This document shows, piece by piece, positions 1 to 7,697 of a DNA stretch of 64,000 bases. How positions within the stretch are numbered: the first letter of the stretch is position 1; the number at the start of each line of letters is the position of its first letter. The notes beneath the pieces were generated by a model. The model ran no database searches and was not told the origin of the DNA. It worked only from the letters and a program-made list of their open reading frames with translations. The stretch is from Hymenobacter frigidus (GTDB lineage: Bacteria > Bacteroidota > Bacteroidia > Cytophagales > Hymenobacteraceae). A program made the translations under genes and the position numbers. The stretch spans positions 62,001 to 126,000 of the forward strand of contig NZ_BMGY01000006.1 in assembly GCF_014640435.1 (NCBI RefSeq), in the 5' to 3' direction.

Positions 1-608
1 CCCTGGCCCGGGAATTGCCCCCGGCGGCCCTGGTGGGCGACGTGGCCGAAATGCTGCACCTCATGGAACGGGCCACCGAGCGCTTCCGGCGCACCATCGA
101 GCAGCTCACCGACGTGAGCCGGCTGCAACAGGCGCACGCCCAGACCGACACGCAGGCACTGCTGGCCGCCGTGGTGGAGGAAGTGCGGCTCGACCTGCTG
201 CCGCTCGTGCAGCAAACCCAGGCCCAGCTCACCGTCGATGTGCCGGCCACCACCTCCTTGCCGCTTTCCGAAAAGAACTTGCGGAGCGTGGTCTACAACC
301 TGCTCAGCAACGCCCTCAAATACCGCCACCCCGACCGGGCACCCGCGGTGCGGCTCACTTACTTCCGGCAGGACCAACACCATGTGCTGCGTGTGCAGGA
401 CAACGGCCTCGGCTTTGACGTCGCCGAGGTCAAGGGCAAACTCTTTGGCATGTTCCAGCGCTTGCACACCCACGTCGAAGGGTCGGGCATCGGCCTCTAC
501 ATGGTCAAAAAGATAGTCGAAAACAGCGGCGGGCGCATCGACGTGCAGAGCCAACCCGGCGAAGGCACCACCTTCACCGTCTATTTCCCCGTACATCCGA
601 CGGCTTAA
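1..608 (+). CDS. Sensor histidine kinase, C-terminal part (5' end outside window)
   Basis: The reading frame is already open at base 3, so only the last ~200 residues of the kinase are present. They hold the end of a dimerisation helix (ERFRRTIEQLTDVSRL) and a complete HATPase_c domain: N box NLLSNALKY, G1 box DNGLGFD, F-box region LFGMFQRLH and G2 box GSGIGLYMVKKI. The phospho-accepting His lies upstream of the window. ATP bound by this domain would phosphorylate that His. The form (short F-box, GSGIGLYMVKK) resembles PAS-containing kinases common in Hymenobacter. No response regulator follows, so the partner is unknown. An inverted-repeat hairpin lies 23 bp after the stop codon. Confidence 0.9.
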   Translation, partial: LARELPPAALVGDVAEMLHLMERATERFRRTIEQLTDVSRLQQAHAQTDTQALLAAVVEEVRLDLLPLVQQTQAQLTVDVPATTSLPLSEKNLRSVVYNLLSNALKYRHPDRAPAVRLTYFRQDQHHVLRVQDNGLGFDVAEVKGKLFGMFQRLHTHVEGSGIGLYMVKKIVENSGGRIDVQSQPGEGTTFTVYFPVHPTA

Positions 609-630
609 TTTCTTTCTCCAGCTTCTCTGA

Positions 631-666
631 CCAGAACGAGCGGACCAACTGGCCCGCTCGTTCTGG
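631..666 (+). terminator. Hairpin, 13-bp perfect stem (AACGAGCGG family)
   Basis: 631-643 pairs perfectly with 654-666 around a 10-base loop. It follows the histidine kinase gene, but no long T run follows. The same stem core (ACGAGCGG/CCGCTCGT) and loop start recur at 2201-2226 and 4844-4877, so it is also a local repeat family. Confidence 0.6.
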
Positions 667-716
667 TTAATCCTATGCATACCGCTCCATCACTCGGAGC
701 ACAGTGGTAGCCCGTT

Positions 717-1430
717 CTAGTTGCTGTCAATCACCCGGCCCGAGCCTGGCGTAGTGGCCGTGATAACCGGCCGGCCCTTGTAGCGCACGTTGCCGCTGCC
801 CGGCACCGTAGCCCGCAGCGTCGACGTGGCCCACACTTCCGCATTACCCGACCCCGATACCGTCGCATCCGTGTTGGCGCTGCTCAGGCCAAAGCCCCGG
901 TAAAAGCCCGAGCCCGTCACGCTCACGGTCTGGTTGGCCGTGGTGCCCACCAACTCTACCGGCCCCGAGCCCTTCACCTCCACGTTCACGGCCGTGGCCA
1001 CCAGCCCCAGGCTGATGCTGCCCGACCCGGTATTCACAATGGAGACATCGGAGAAAGTAAACGGACTCGTCCCCCGCACCGCGCCCGGCCCGGTCAGAAT
1101 CAGCCGCCGCAGCCGGGGCATGGTCACCTCAACCGTCATCCGGTCCTGGTCGGGCACGTTGCCGTCAAACTCCATTTTCCATGTACCGTTATCCACATCA
1201 GTCCGCAGCTGCCGTACCACGTCCGCGTTGCCGCCACGCAGCTCCACCTTTTGCGTGGGCCCTTCGGTCAGCACCACCGCAGAGCCCGCTTTCACCTCCA
1301 GGCCCTCAAAATTGGCCAGGCGGATTTCCTGGCTCATCGGGCCAGCTTTGTCTTTGCTGCAACCGCCGAGCAGCACCAGCACCGAGAACAACAGGCCCGC
1401 CAGTCGCAGGGGAAAAATAGGCTTTTTCAT
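717..1430 (-). CDS. Head-GIN (DUF2807) lipoprotein
   Basis: Predicted exported lipoprotein of 237 residues. The start at 1430 gives a normal lipoprotein signal (MKKPIFPLRL, then a hydrophobic stretch and lipobox LLGGC, Cys24); an upstream in-frame start would put 20 charged residues before the signal. The rest is a run of short beta-strand repeats with alternating Gly/Ser/Val (for example VTGSGFYRGFGLSS, ATVSGSGNAEVWA), typical of the putative auto-transporter adhesin head-GIN domain, which forms a right-handed beta helix. Such proteins are abundant in Bacteroidetes; their molecular role is not established. The neighbouring gene at 1502-1879 is also a lipoprotein on the same strand, 71 bp upstream. 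Confidence 0.85.
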   Translation of the reverse strand: MKKPIFPLRLAGLLFSVLVLLGGCSKDKAGPMSQEIRLANFEGLEVKAGSAVVLTEGPTQKVELRGGNADVVRQLRTDVDNGTWKMEFDGNVPDQDRMTVEVTMPRLRRLILTGPGAVRGTSPFTFSDVSIVNTGSGSISLGLVATAVNVEVKGSGPVELVGTTANQTVSVTGSGFYRGFGLSSANTDATVSGSGNAEVWATSTLRATVPGSGNVRYKGRPVITATTPGSGRVIDSN

Positions 1431-1501
1431 AATCAAAGAAAGAGTAAAAGAGAAACGCGGGAAGGATTTTTCAGCCCATCTCGCCCCCAACGTAGCGCGG
1501 C

Positions 1502-1879
1502 TTAATCCCGCTTGTAGTCCTTGTCGCCGCGGTGTTCTTCATCGTTGCGGCGGCGCTCCTTCTCGGCCCGGCGCAGCTCCCGGTCGGCCTCGTAGCGAAT
1601 CCGCTCCCGCTCGTCAGTCCCGGCGTAGGGCCGGTCCTCAACGTCCACGTTGGCGCCTTTTTCCACCGCTTTAGCGTGGTCCTCCAGCGCATTCGCGCGC
1701 GTTTCGGCGTCGGCGCGCACCTGCTTGGCCACGGCTCGGGTCCGCTTGGCATCGGCTTCGGCCTGCGCTTCGTTGGCTTCTTCGATGGCGTTGTCGGCTT
1801 CGCGCCGCTTTTGGTCTTCTTGGCTGCAGCTGCCCAGCAGCAAAGCCGCCGACAGGAGGCTAAGGACGGAGTATTTCAT
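1502..1879 (-). CDS. Small coiled-coil lipoprotein, unknown function
   Basis: 125-residue protein with lipoprotein signal (MKYSVLSLLSAALLLGSC, Cys18). After the Cys it is almost wholly charged (Glu, Arg, Lys, Asp, Ala) and has heptad-like spacing expected for one long helix or coiled coil (for example AIEEANEAQAEADAKRTRAV). No catalytic motif is visible. The ATG at 1879 is preferred; a TTG one codon upstream is also in frame. It could be a periplasmic spacer or envelope stress protein, but this is a guess. It is transcribed towards the DUF2807 lipoprotein and may share its mRNA. Confidence 0.7.
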   Translation of the reverse strand: MKYSVLSLLSAALLLGSCSQEDQKRREADNAIEEANEAQAEADAKRTRAVAKQVRADAETRANALEDHAKAVEKGANVDVEDRPYAGTDERERIRYEADRELRRAEKERRRNDEEHRGDKDYKRD

Positions 1880-1969
1880 CAATTATCAGGGAATTCACGC
1901 CCAGCAGACGTGGTGAGATAGTAGCGCATATACGGCCGGCGCCCTGCACATGTTAACCCCCGGCCCAGT

Positions 1970-2010
1970 CAGAAACGCCCGACCGCTCAGCGAGCAGTCG
2001 GGCGTTTCTG
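1970..2010. repeat. Hairpin, diverged copy of the 9240-9300 palindrome
   Basis: 1970-1983 pairs with 1997-2010 (14 bp). The arms and the loop (CGCTCAGCGAGCA) nearly match the 24-bp-stem palindrome at 9240-9300. The bases that follow also match, so a block rather than only a hairpin was duplicated. Confidence 0.75.
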
Positions 2011-2026
2011 GTTTTGGGGCTAGGGG

Positions 2027-2070
2027 TTAGCGCCGCGGAAACAGAATGTCGCCCGGGGCAGAATCACCCG
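2027..2070 (-). pseudogene. Relic of a paralogue of the 9307-9975 gene
   Basis: Downstream of the hairpin, the stop codon and last codons (…LFPRR-stop) match the 3' end of the charged exported protein at 9307-9975. Directly after this the sequence jumps to a second matching piece (GCCCGGGGCAGAATCACCC) that lies about 280 bp further inside that gene, in a different frame. No open frame continues, so this is a decayed, internally deleted gene end. The rest of 1880-2540 holds only hairpins and palindromes. Confidence 0.65.
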
Positions 2071-2200
2071 GCTATCAGCAGCTCAGCGCCCCCGTGCTCG
2101 GCGCCGCGCCCAAAGCCAAGGCCAGGCCCCGTACCACAGCGTAGCCCGACCATAGCGTTTCCAGCATCTGGCGCTAGTTCTTTGCCCTATACAAACCAAC

Positions 2201-2226
2201 ACGAGCGGACCAACTGGCCCGCTCGT
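2201..2226. terminator. Hairpin, AACGAGCGG family
   Basis: ACGAGCGG at 2201-2208 pairs with CCGCTCGT at 2219-2226; the loop is the same as in the 631-666 copy. The tail CCTCAACGTGCGGCCAGTCC at 2238 onward also recurs, slightly changed, after the 4844-4877 copy. Confidence 0.55.
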
Positions 2227-2305
2227 TTCATTTTCACGCCACCCCTCAACGTGCGGCCAGTCCTTAAGTGGTGATGCATGAATAACCTCAGTCAACTGAA
2301 AAGAA

Positions 2306-2395
2306 CGTCATTCCGAGCTTGCCGAAGAATCTCGCCTGGTTCATCCGCGCCGCCGGCTGGCGCGAGCGAGATGCCTCGGCAAGCTCGGAATGACG
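2306..2395. repeat. Dispersed palindrome, family 1
   Basis: Inverted arms CGTCATTCCGAGCTTGCCGA… / …TCGGCAAGCTCGGAATGACG enclose a short loop. An extension after the right arm (GGTTACTTCTGCACGACTAC, from about 2409) matches the outer arms of the copies at 4624-4793 and 6447-6613. Non-coding. Confidence 0.85.
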
Positions 2396-2540
2396 GGCTG
2401 CTTTATTCGGTTACTTCTGCACGACTACTTAACCCCGGCTATTCGCGCCGCGTCCGCCTCATTTCCTTCGCTTATCATGTTGGTATCATCTTCGCCCTCT
2501 ACTCTTGTAACATCATTCACCCATAACGCTTTTACTTCCC

Positions 2541-3149
2541 ATGAAAAACCTCCTGCTCGCGGCGTCGGCTGCGCTCTTCTCCTTTGCTGCTGTTGCCCAA
2601 ACCGGCCCTGCCACCGTTGCCGGCCAGACGCCCGCCGATGGCCGCGCCTACGGCCAAGCCGTGTCAACTGCTGCCCAGGCCAAAAACGACAAGTATGTGA
2701 AAGCCCCCAAGCCCGCAAAGCTTGCCAAATACGACAAGCAGGCCAAGCCCCTCACCGACGCTGAAAAAGACGCTTACAAGGCGCAGCAGGACGCCCGCAA
2801 GGACGCCTACAAAGCCCAAACCGAGCAGCAGAAGGACGCTTACAAAGACCGGAAGGACGCCCGCAAGGACGCTTATAAAGACCAGGAGGACGCCCGCAAG
2901 GACGCTTACAAAGACCGCAAGGACGCCCGCAAGGACGCTGGCAAAGACCAGGAGGACGCTCGTAAGGACGCTTACAAAGACCGCAAGGACGCCCGCAAGG
3001 ACGCCGACAAATCCGCGAAAATGGTCGACGCCCGCGCCGATAAAATGGAAAAGCACGAGCGCAGCGCCCGTGGCGAGCATGCCCACGGCGGCGACCGCAT
3101 GGGCCACGCCAAACCCGCCAAAGAGCACAAAGAGCACAAAGTGAAATAA
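2541..3149 (+). CDS. Exported Lys/Asp-rich protein with tandem 11-residue repeats
   Basis: 202 residues. Residues 1-20 form a signal peptide ending AVAQ. Residues 76-152 are seven in-phase 11-residue units of the type KDAYKDRKDAR, alternating with KDAYKDQEDAR. The C-terminus is His/Lys rich. There are no Cys residues and, after the signal, almost no large hydrophobic residues, so the mature protein should be highly soluble and perhaps disordered. An 11-residue charged period is the hallmark of group 3 LEA (desiccation) proteins and some apolipoproteins, but similarity by sequence is not claimed. A strong terminator starts 24 bp after the stop, so it is probably a single-gene unit. Function unknown; a protective or ion-binding role is inference. 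Confidence 0.8.
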   Translation: MKNLLLAASAALFSFAAVAQTGPATVAGQTPADGRAYGQAVSTAAQAKNDKYVKAPKPAKLAKYDKQAKPLTDAEKDAYKAQQDARKDAYKAQTEQQKDAYKDRKDARKDAYKDQEDARKDAYKDRKDARKDAGKDQEDARKDAYKDRKDARKDADKSAKMVDARADKMEKHERSARGEHAHGGDRMGHAKPAKEHKEHKVK

Positions 3150-3172
3150 GCGGCTCCTGTCGTCCATCTTTG

Positions 3173-3210
3173 CCAGCCGCTGCCTCCCCGGCAGCGGCTG
3201 GTTTGTTTTT
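3173..3210 (+). terminator. Rho-independent terminator
   Basis: Perfect 12-bp GC-rich stem (CCAGCCGCTGCC / GGCAGCGGCTGG, 3173-3184 with 3190-3201), 5-base loop, then TTTGTTTTT. It ends the 2541-3149 transcript just before the next start codon at 3222. Confidence 0.85.
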
Positions 3211-3221
3211 CGTTATTTCTC

Positions 3222-4121
3222 ATGTCCTATTTTGTTGCCAAACTGGCACTAGCCAGCGCCTTTTTCCTCGCCGGCCCCGCCGCGTGGGCCCAGTCCAAAC
3301 CCCACGCTCAGGCCAGCGGTACCCACCCCGCTACCGCGCCCCCGGTTCAGAAAGCCGACGACGCCACCGGCTCGCTGAGCGCGGCCCTCGGCTACGGCAA
3401 CAACTCGGCTTTTTTCGGCCGCACCCAAGCCACCAACTACCCCTACCTCACCCAGGAACTCACCTATACCAGCAAGTTCAACGTGTGGGCTTCGGTCTAC
3501 AACTACGACCTGTTCAACACCGCCACCCACTTCGACGAAACCGACTTGTCCATCGGTTACGACCAGGACCTGAGTAAAAAAGTGGACCTCTCGTTGAGCT
3601 ACTCGCACTTCCTGTACGCCCCCAACAGCCCCCTGGTCAAGTCGGCCGTCAACAACTCCCTTGACGCCGCCCTCGGTTACGATTGGGGCGTGCTTTACAC
3701 CCGCCTCAACGGCTCCTACCTCTTCGGCCCCAACGCCCACGACACCTTTGCCGTGCTCGACAACTCCCGCGTCTTCGACATCGACGGCGTGTTCACCCCC
3801 GACGACTACTTCACCATCACCCCCAAGTTCAGCCTCATCGCCGGCACCCAGGACTTCGCGCAAGTCAGCGACGCCCAGCAAATCCAGCGCGGCAACAAGA
3901 AGCCCAAAACCAAAACCGGCACTCCCACCCCCACGACCACCAGCACCGACGCCTCCCGCTTCACCCTGCTCAGCTACGGCCTGCGCCTGCCCGTGTCCTA
4001 CACCCTCGGCAAGGTCTCGGCCGAAGTGGCTTACCGCTACCTGCAGCCCGTCAACGTGCTGCCCGAAAACGACTCCGCCGGCCGCTCCTTCTTCACGGCC
4101 ACCCTCACCGTGACGCTGTAA
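3222..4121 (+). CDS. Outer-membrane beta-barrel protein, unknown substrate
   Basis: 299 residues with a signal peptide ending AAWAQ (about residue 24) and a polar linker to about residue 50. The rest alternates polar and aromatic/hydrophobic residues in strands (for example LSAALGYGNNSAFF, KVDLSLSYSHFLYAP) and ends in a strand finishing TATLTVTL, as in outer-membrane barrels. A Lys/Thr/Pro-rich insert (KKPKTKTGTPTPTTTSTD) near residue 225 is probably a loop. I cannot assign a transported substrate. It stands alone between a terminator and the 4269 lipoprotein gene. Confidence 0.75.
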   Translation: MSYFVAKLALASAFFLAGPAAWAQSKPHAQASGTHPATAPPVQKADDATGSLSAALGYGNNSAFFGRTQATNYPYLTQELTYTSKFNVWASVYNYDLFNTATHFDETDLSIGYDQDLSKKVDLSLSYSHFLYAPNSPLVKSAVNNSLDAALGYDWGVLYTRLNGSYLFGPNAHDTFAVLDNSRVFDIDGVFTPDDYFTITPKFSLIAGTQDFAQVSDAQQIQRGNKKPKTKTGTPTPTTTSTDASRFTLLSYGLRLPVSYTLGKVSAEVAYRYLQPVNVLPENDSAGRSFFTATLTVTL

Positions 4122-4268
4122 CCCCGAATAGAACAGGGCCCACTCATTCTGACGGGCTTTTTTAGTAATGGTTACGCGGCATTTTGGGCCACGGCCCACT
4201 TTCACCTTACGTTATTTGCATTACCTCCCGCGTCCAGCGGGGACACCCTTACCCCATTTTCCAACCCC

Positions 4269-4628
4269 ATGAAAGTCTCAACCCCTTTTGCATCCCTGCT
4301 CTTCGCCGGAATGCTCATTTTCTCCGCTAGTAGCTGCACCAAGAAGTGCAAAGACGAAGACCCCCGCGCCCGCATCACCAACAACGGGACCCAGACCGCC
4401 AGCGTGCAGGTAAAAACCTCCGGCGGCAACACCCTCAACATCAACAACGTGGCCGCCGGTGCCTCGTCTGAATACGCCAATTACGCGGCCGGTACCACCA
4501 CGTTCACGCTCAAGGTCAACAACGTCGATTACGTCAAAACGACCGACGTGAGCAAGTGCCACGAGTACACCATCGCCATCGACCGCAACAACGTCATCAC
4601 CGTCACCCACACCGACCGCAACAACTAA
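4269..4628 (+). CDS. Small lipoprotein with beta-sandwich-like core
   Basis: 119 residues. Lipobox at FSASSC (Cys23). The mature part begins TKKCKDEDPRARITNNGTQTASVQVKTSGG and continues as short strands (TFTLKVNNVDYVK, HEYTIAIDRNNVITVTH), which suggests a small beta-sandwich. Two further Cys (Cys27 and one in SKCHEY) could form a disulphide. Function unknown. The stop codon lies inside the first bases of the family-1 palindrome at 4624-4793. Confidence 0.75.
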   Translation: MKVSTPFASLLFAGMLIFSASSCTKKCKDEDPRARITNNGTQTASVQVKTSGGNTLNINNVAAGASSEYANYAAGTTTFTLKVNNVDYVKTTDVSKCHEYTIAIDRNNVITVTHTDRNN

Positions 4629-4793
4629 GTGCCCACGCATAAGTAACCGGATAAAGAAGAACGTCATTCCGAGCTTGCCGAGGAATCTCGCTCGCGCCAG
4701 TGGGCGGCGCGGATGACTCCGGCGAGATTCCTCGGCAAGCTCGGAATGACGTTCTTTTTGGTTGACTACGGTTACTTATGCGCGACTGCTTAA
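4624..4793. repeat. Dispersed palindrome, family 1, with long outer arms
   Basis: Core arms run inward from 4662 and outward to 4751. Outer arms (CGCATAAGTAACCG near 4636-4649; CGGTTACTTATGCGCGACTG near 4769-4788) extend the pairing to about 170 bp. The left edge overlaps the stop of the upstream lipoprotein gene. The rest of 4800-5018 shows one hairpin and no gene. Confidence 0.85.
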
Positions 4794-4843
4794 CCCCGTG
4801 GCCTCGCTGTCCGCACCAAATTCCATTGGCGTATGGCAATAAT

Positions 4844-4877
4844 CAAAACGAGCGGACCATCGGGTCCGCTCGTTTTG
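4844..4877. terminator. Hairpin, AACGAGCGG family
   Basis: CAAAACGAGCGGACC (4844-4858) pairs perfectly with 4863-4877 around a 4-base loop. It sits between the convergent 4269 (+) and 5019 (-) genes and could serve both. Confidence 0.65.
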
Positions 4878-5018
4878 GTTTACCCCAACACCTCAACGTG
4901 CAGCCGGTCCGTGAATTCTGGCCAGTTGCCGCCCTACTGCACCCGCGCATCGGCCGCCTTCATCGGCCGCGCAATAAACTCTGCATGAGCCCCGACCACG
5001 CCCCCGCCCGCCCGGGGA

Positions 5019-6386
5019 TTAGCCCCGGTCCACCGGCCCCGCCGGAAACGTCAGCAAAAAGGAAGTGCCCAGCCCCTCAATGGAATTAACCTCGATGTCG
5101 ATGTGGTGCACATCGGCAATGGTGCGGGCAATGCTCAGGCCCAGGCCGTAGCTGTCCGGGTCCGAGGTAGTGCCCTTGTCGAAACGGTGAAACAGCTGCG
5201 GCAGCTGCGCCTTGGGGATGCCCTGACCCGTGTCGCGCACTTCGAGCACGTAGCCGCTACCGGGGGACGCCGGCCGGCCCAGCACGTAAATTTTCCCGCC
5301 CTCCCGATTGTACTTGATGGCGTTGCTCACCAAGTTATACACCAGCGTAAACAGCAGCCCCCGGTTGCAGTTGGCCACCGTAAAGTCGGGCTCCAGCACG
5401 TAGGTCAGCGCCAGGTGCAGCACCTCCAGCCGGTCCTGTACTTCCTCGCTCACTTCGGCCACCAGTTCTTCCAGCGACACGGTTTCGGTGCGGGTAAACT
5501 GGTCGTTTTCAATCTTGGAAATCATGAGCAACGACTTGATAATGGTGCGCAAGCGGTGCACGGTGCGCTGCGAGTCCACCACCCGCAGCTGGTTTTCTTC
5601 CGACAGGCTTTCGTCGGCCAGCATGTTGTCGAAGCGGTACTGCAGGGCCGCCAGCGGCGTGAGTAGCTCGTGCGAGGCGTCGGCGATGAACTTGCGCTCC
5701 TTCGTGAACGAGGCCTGGATGGTGGCCATCATCTCGCGCAGGCTCTCGTCGAGGTAGCGGAAGTCGTCGGTGCTGGTCGGCACGGGCTCCAAGTCAAAGG
5801 CCGGCGGGTAGTGGCTGTGGCGCAGCCGCTGCCGGATGATGGTATAAAACGGAGCCAGCAGGTAGCGGAAAAAGGCCAGGTCGGCCAGCGTGGTCAGGGC
5901 CACGGCCACCAGCAGGATGTAAAAAGCGTAGCGCCGGAAGTTGCGTTCCGTCTCGCCGATGCTGCCCGTGCTGCGCCCAATTTCGAGCAGGTAGTTCTGG
6001 CCGCTCTGCGCAAACGAGTAGCTCAGCACCCGGTACTGCACTACCTCGTCCTCCACGGCCCGCTTCGAGTCCTCTATCACGTCAATCTTGGGCCCCGGCA
6101 CGATGGTTTCGAGCGAGATAAACTCCTCCTTAAGCAGGTTGTAGCTGCCGTACGACGACTGCCCGCCCTCGATGAACGCCGAGATACCGGTGCGCCGAAT
6201 CAGCCGCAGCACCTTTTCTTTTTTCTGCGCCAGCCGCTGGTCAGTGCTCAGCAGCGCCAGCCGGCTCATCACCAGCGGCAGCACCCCCACCAGCAGCAGC
6301 AGAATGGCCACCCGTGAGAGGGCGTTGAAAAGGGAAAATTTGGTGCTGAGCTTCAAAAGCAGGGTGGCTAAGGGCCTATTAGGCAA
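5019..6386 (-). CDS. Two-component sensor histidine kinase
   Basis: Inner-membrane sensor kinase of about 455 residues. Membrane segments lie near residues 26-46 and 154-176, with a ~110-residue periplasmic sensor between. HisKA carries the phospho-acceptor His239 (DASHELLTPLAAL; the usual Arg after HEL is Leu). HATPase_c has NLVSNAIKYN, DTGQGI and GLGLSIARTI. The only upstream in-frame start is TTG at 6386; a TTG at 6356 (giving MKLSTKF…) may be the true one. Its partner is the response regulator at 6699-7373 on the same strand. The two are separated by a 277-bp nested palindrome that begins 11 bp before the kinase start, which may have displaced the original start and weakened co-transcription. 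Confidence 0.9.
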   Translation of the reverse strand: MPNRPLATLLLKLSTKFSLFNALSRVAILLLLVGVLPLVMSRLALLSTDQRLAQKKEKVLRLIRRTGISAFIEGGQSSYGSYNLLKEEFISLETIVPGPKIDVIEDSKRAVEDEVVQYRVLSYSFAQSGQNYLLEIGRSTGSIGETERNFRRYAFYILLVAVALTTLADLAFFRYLLAPFYTIIRQRLRHSHYPPAFDLEPVPTSTDDFRYLDESLREMMATIQASFTKERKFIADASHELLTPLAALQYRFDNMLADESLSEENQLRVVDSQRTVHRLRTIIKSLLMISKIENDQFTRTETVSLEELVAEVSEEVQDRLEVLHLALTYVLEPDFTVANCNRGLLFTLVYNLVSNAIKYNREGGKIYVLGRPASPGSGYVLEVRDTGQGIPKAQLPQLFHRFDKGTTSDPDSYGLGLSIARTIADVHHIDIEVNSIEGLGTSFLLTFPAGPVDRG

Positions 6387-6396
6387 ATAATTTACA

Positions 6397-6673
6397 CGTC
6401 ATGCTCATCTGGCGTCCGCGTAGTCGAAGCATCTCTACCGCGCAACTAAGCAGTCGTGCAGAAGTAACCGTAGTTTGCCAAAAAGAACGTCATTCCGAGC
6501 TTGCCGAGGAATCTCGCTCACGCCAGCAGGCGGCGCGGATGAACCGGGCGAGATTCCTCGGCAAGCTCGGAATGACGTTCTTTTTTATTCGATTACTTGT
6601 GCGCGACTACTTAATCAGATTTAGTATTGAGGTAGAGATGCTTCGACTGCGCGGACGCCAGATGAGCATGACG
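6397..6673. repeat. Dispersed palindrome, family 2, split by another palindrome
   Basis: 6397-6439 and 6631-6673 are 43-base arms that pair with a single mismatch. Arm sequence (CATCTGGCGTCCGCGTAGTC) matches the intact copy at 58576-58706, where the loop is only about 49 bases. Here the loop contains a complete family-1 palindrome. Confidence 0.9.
6447..6613. repeat. Dispersed palindrome, family 1, nested in a family-2 copy
   Basis: Outer arms (TAAGCAGTCGTGCAGAAGTA and its approximate complement ending at 6613) and core arms (CATTCCGAGCTTGCCGAGGA) match the copies at 2306 and 4624. It lies wholly between the arms of the 6397-6673 element. Confidence 0.9.
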
Positions 6674-6698
6674 TCCTTTTCGTGATTCTGGTCCCCAC

Positions 6699-7373
6699 TC
6701 ACAGCCGCACCCGGTAGCCCAGCCCGCGCACCGTTTCCAGCCAGTCGGTTTCGGCGTGCGCCCCAAGCTTCTTGCGCAGGTTTTTGATGTGCGCGTCGAT
6801 AAAGTTGGAGTCAAACCCCGAGTCGGCCAGGTGGCCCCACACGTGCTCGGTCAGCTGTAGGCGCGTGAGCACGCGGTTGCGGTTCAGCACCAGGTAGCTT
6901 AGGATGTCAAATTCCTTCACCGACAAGCTCACCTCCTGCTCCGTGTGCAGCAGCTGGCGGGCCTGCAGGTCCAGTATGAAGGCCCCGCAGGTCACCAGCG
7001 GCTTCACCAGTCCAAAGCGCCGGCGCGTGATGGCGTGCATGCGGGCCAGCAGCTCGGGCAGCGAAAACGGCTTGGCCAGATAGTCGTCGGCGCCCAGCTC
7101 CAGCCCCCCGATGCGGTCCTCCACGGCGCCACGGGCCGTGAGGATGACGACGGCCGCGGTCAGCTCGTTTTCCTTGGCTTCGGCCAGCACCTGCAGGCCG
7201 CTGCCGTCGGGCAGGCCCAGGTCCAGCAGCACAAAGTCAAAAGGCGTGTCGGCCAGTTGTGCACGCGCTTCCCGGGCCGTGCGCGCCACCGTGCAGGCAA
7301 AGCCGTGGTTATGCAGAAACAAGCTCAGCTCGCGGGCCAGGGTCCGCTCGTCTTCTACTATCAGAACATTCAT
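6699..7373 (-). CDS. OmpR-family response regulator
   Basis: 224 residues. Receiver domain 1-115: acidic pocket VEDE (residues 6-9), phospho-acceptor Asp51 in LLDLGLPDG, and the conserved Lys in LAKPF. The C-terminal winged-helix DNA-binding domain (about 128-224) has the usual VSLSVKEFDILSYLVLNRNR and ends FIDAHIKNLRKKLGA…GLGYRVRL. ATG at 7373. It is the first gene of a regulator-kinase pair with 5019-6386. Target genes are not evident; nearby exported proteins are possible but unsupported. Confidence 0.95.
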   Translation of the reverse strand: MNVLIVEDERTLARELSLFLHNHGFACTVARTAREARAQLADTPFDFVLLDLGLPDGSGLQVLAEAKENELTAAVVILTARGAVEDRIGGLELGADDYLAKPFSLPELLARMHAITRRRFGLVKPLVTCGAFILDLQARQLLHTEQEVSLSVKEFDILSYLVLNRNRVLTRLQLTEHVWGHLADSGFDSNFIDAHIKNLRKKLGAHAETDWLETVRGLGYRVRL

Positions 7374-7393
7374 GGGCGGCGCCGCAGTCGGCG

Positions 7394-7531
7394 TTAAAGG
7401 TTCAGCAACAAGCTACTCGTGAAGTAAGGCCGGGCCCCCGACACGTCATTGGGCAGCAGGTTCATCGGCACCGCGCAGGGATAACGCGTGGTTTTAGGTG
7501 CGCCCAAAAAACGAGGAGCTGCTGCCGTAGC
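7394..7531 (-). pseudogene. Possible relic: C-terminal end of an outer-membrane barrel gene
   Basis: In one minus-strand frame, 45 codons run to a stop at 7394 and end in TSSLLLNL, preceded by NLLPNDVSGARPYF. This is the kind of C-terminal strand seen in outer-membrane barrels. An in-frame stop at 7532 and no start codon context suggest a gene tail left after deletion. Similarity is judged by eye only. I see nothing else in 7532-7697. Confidence 0.3.
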
Positions 7532-7697
7532 TCAAGCCCCCGTGAAGCCCCCGTGCCGAGCGGCTGACTGCTGCACACATCTTGCCCAGCCGCCGAAAAG
7601 CAGCCCAACCCGCCGAAGCACAGCACCCCGGTGCACAGCCACGTGGCCCGCCCGCCCAGACGGCCGGCGCTACGCAAAATTCGCAAAGCGGCCACGG

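Noticed and set aside
2781..3003. Regular repeats that might be a CRISPR array
   Set aside because: They code in one frame for 11-residue units, have no unique spacers, and lie within a signal-peptide protein.
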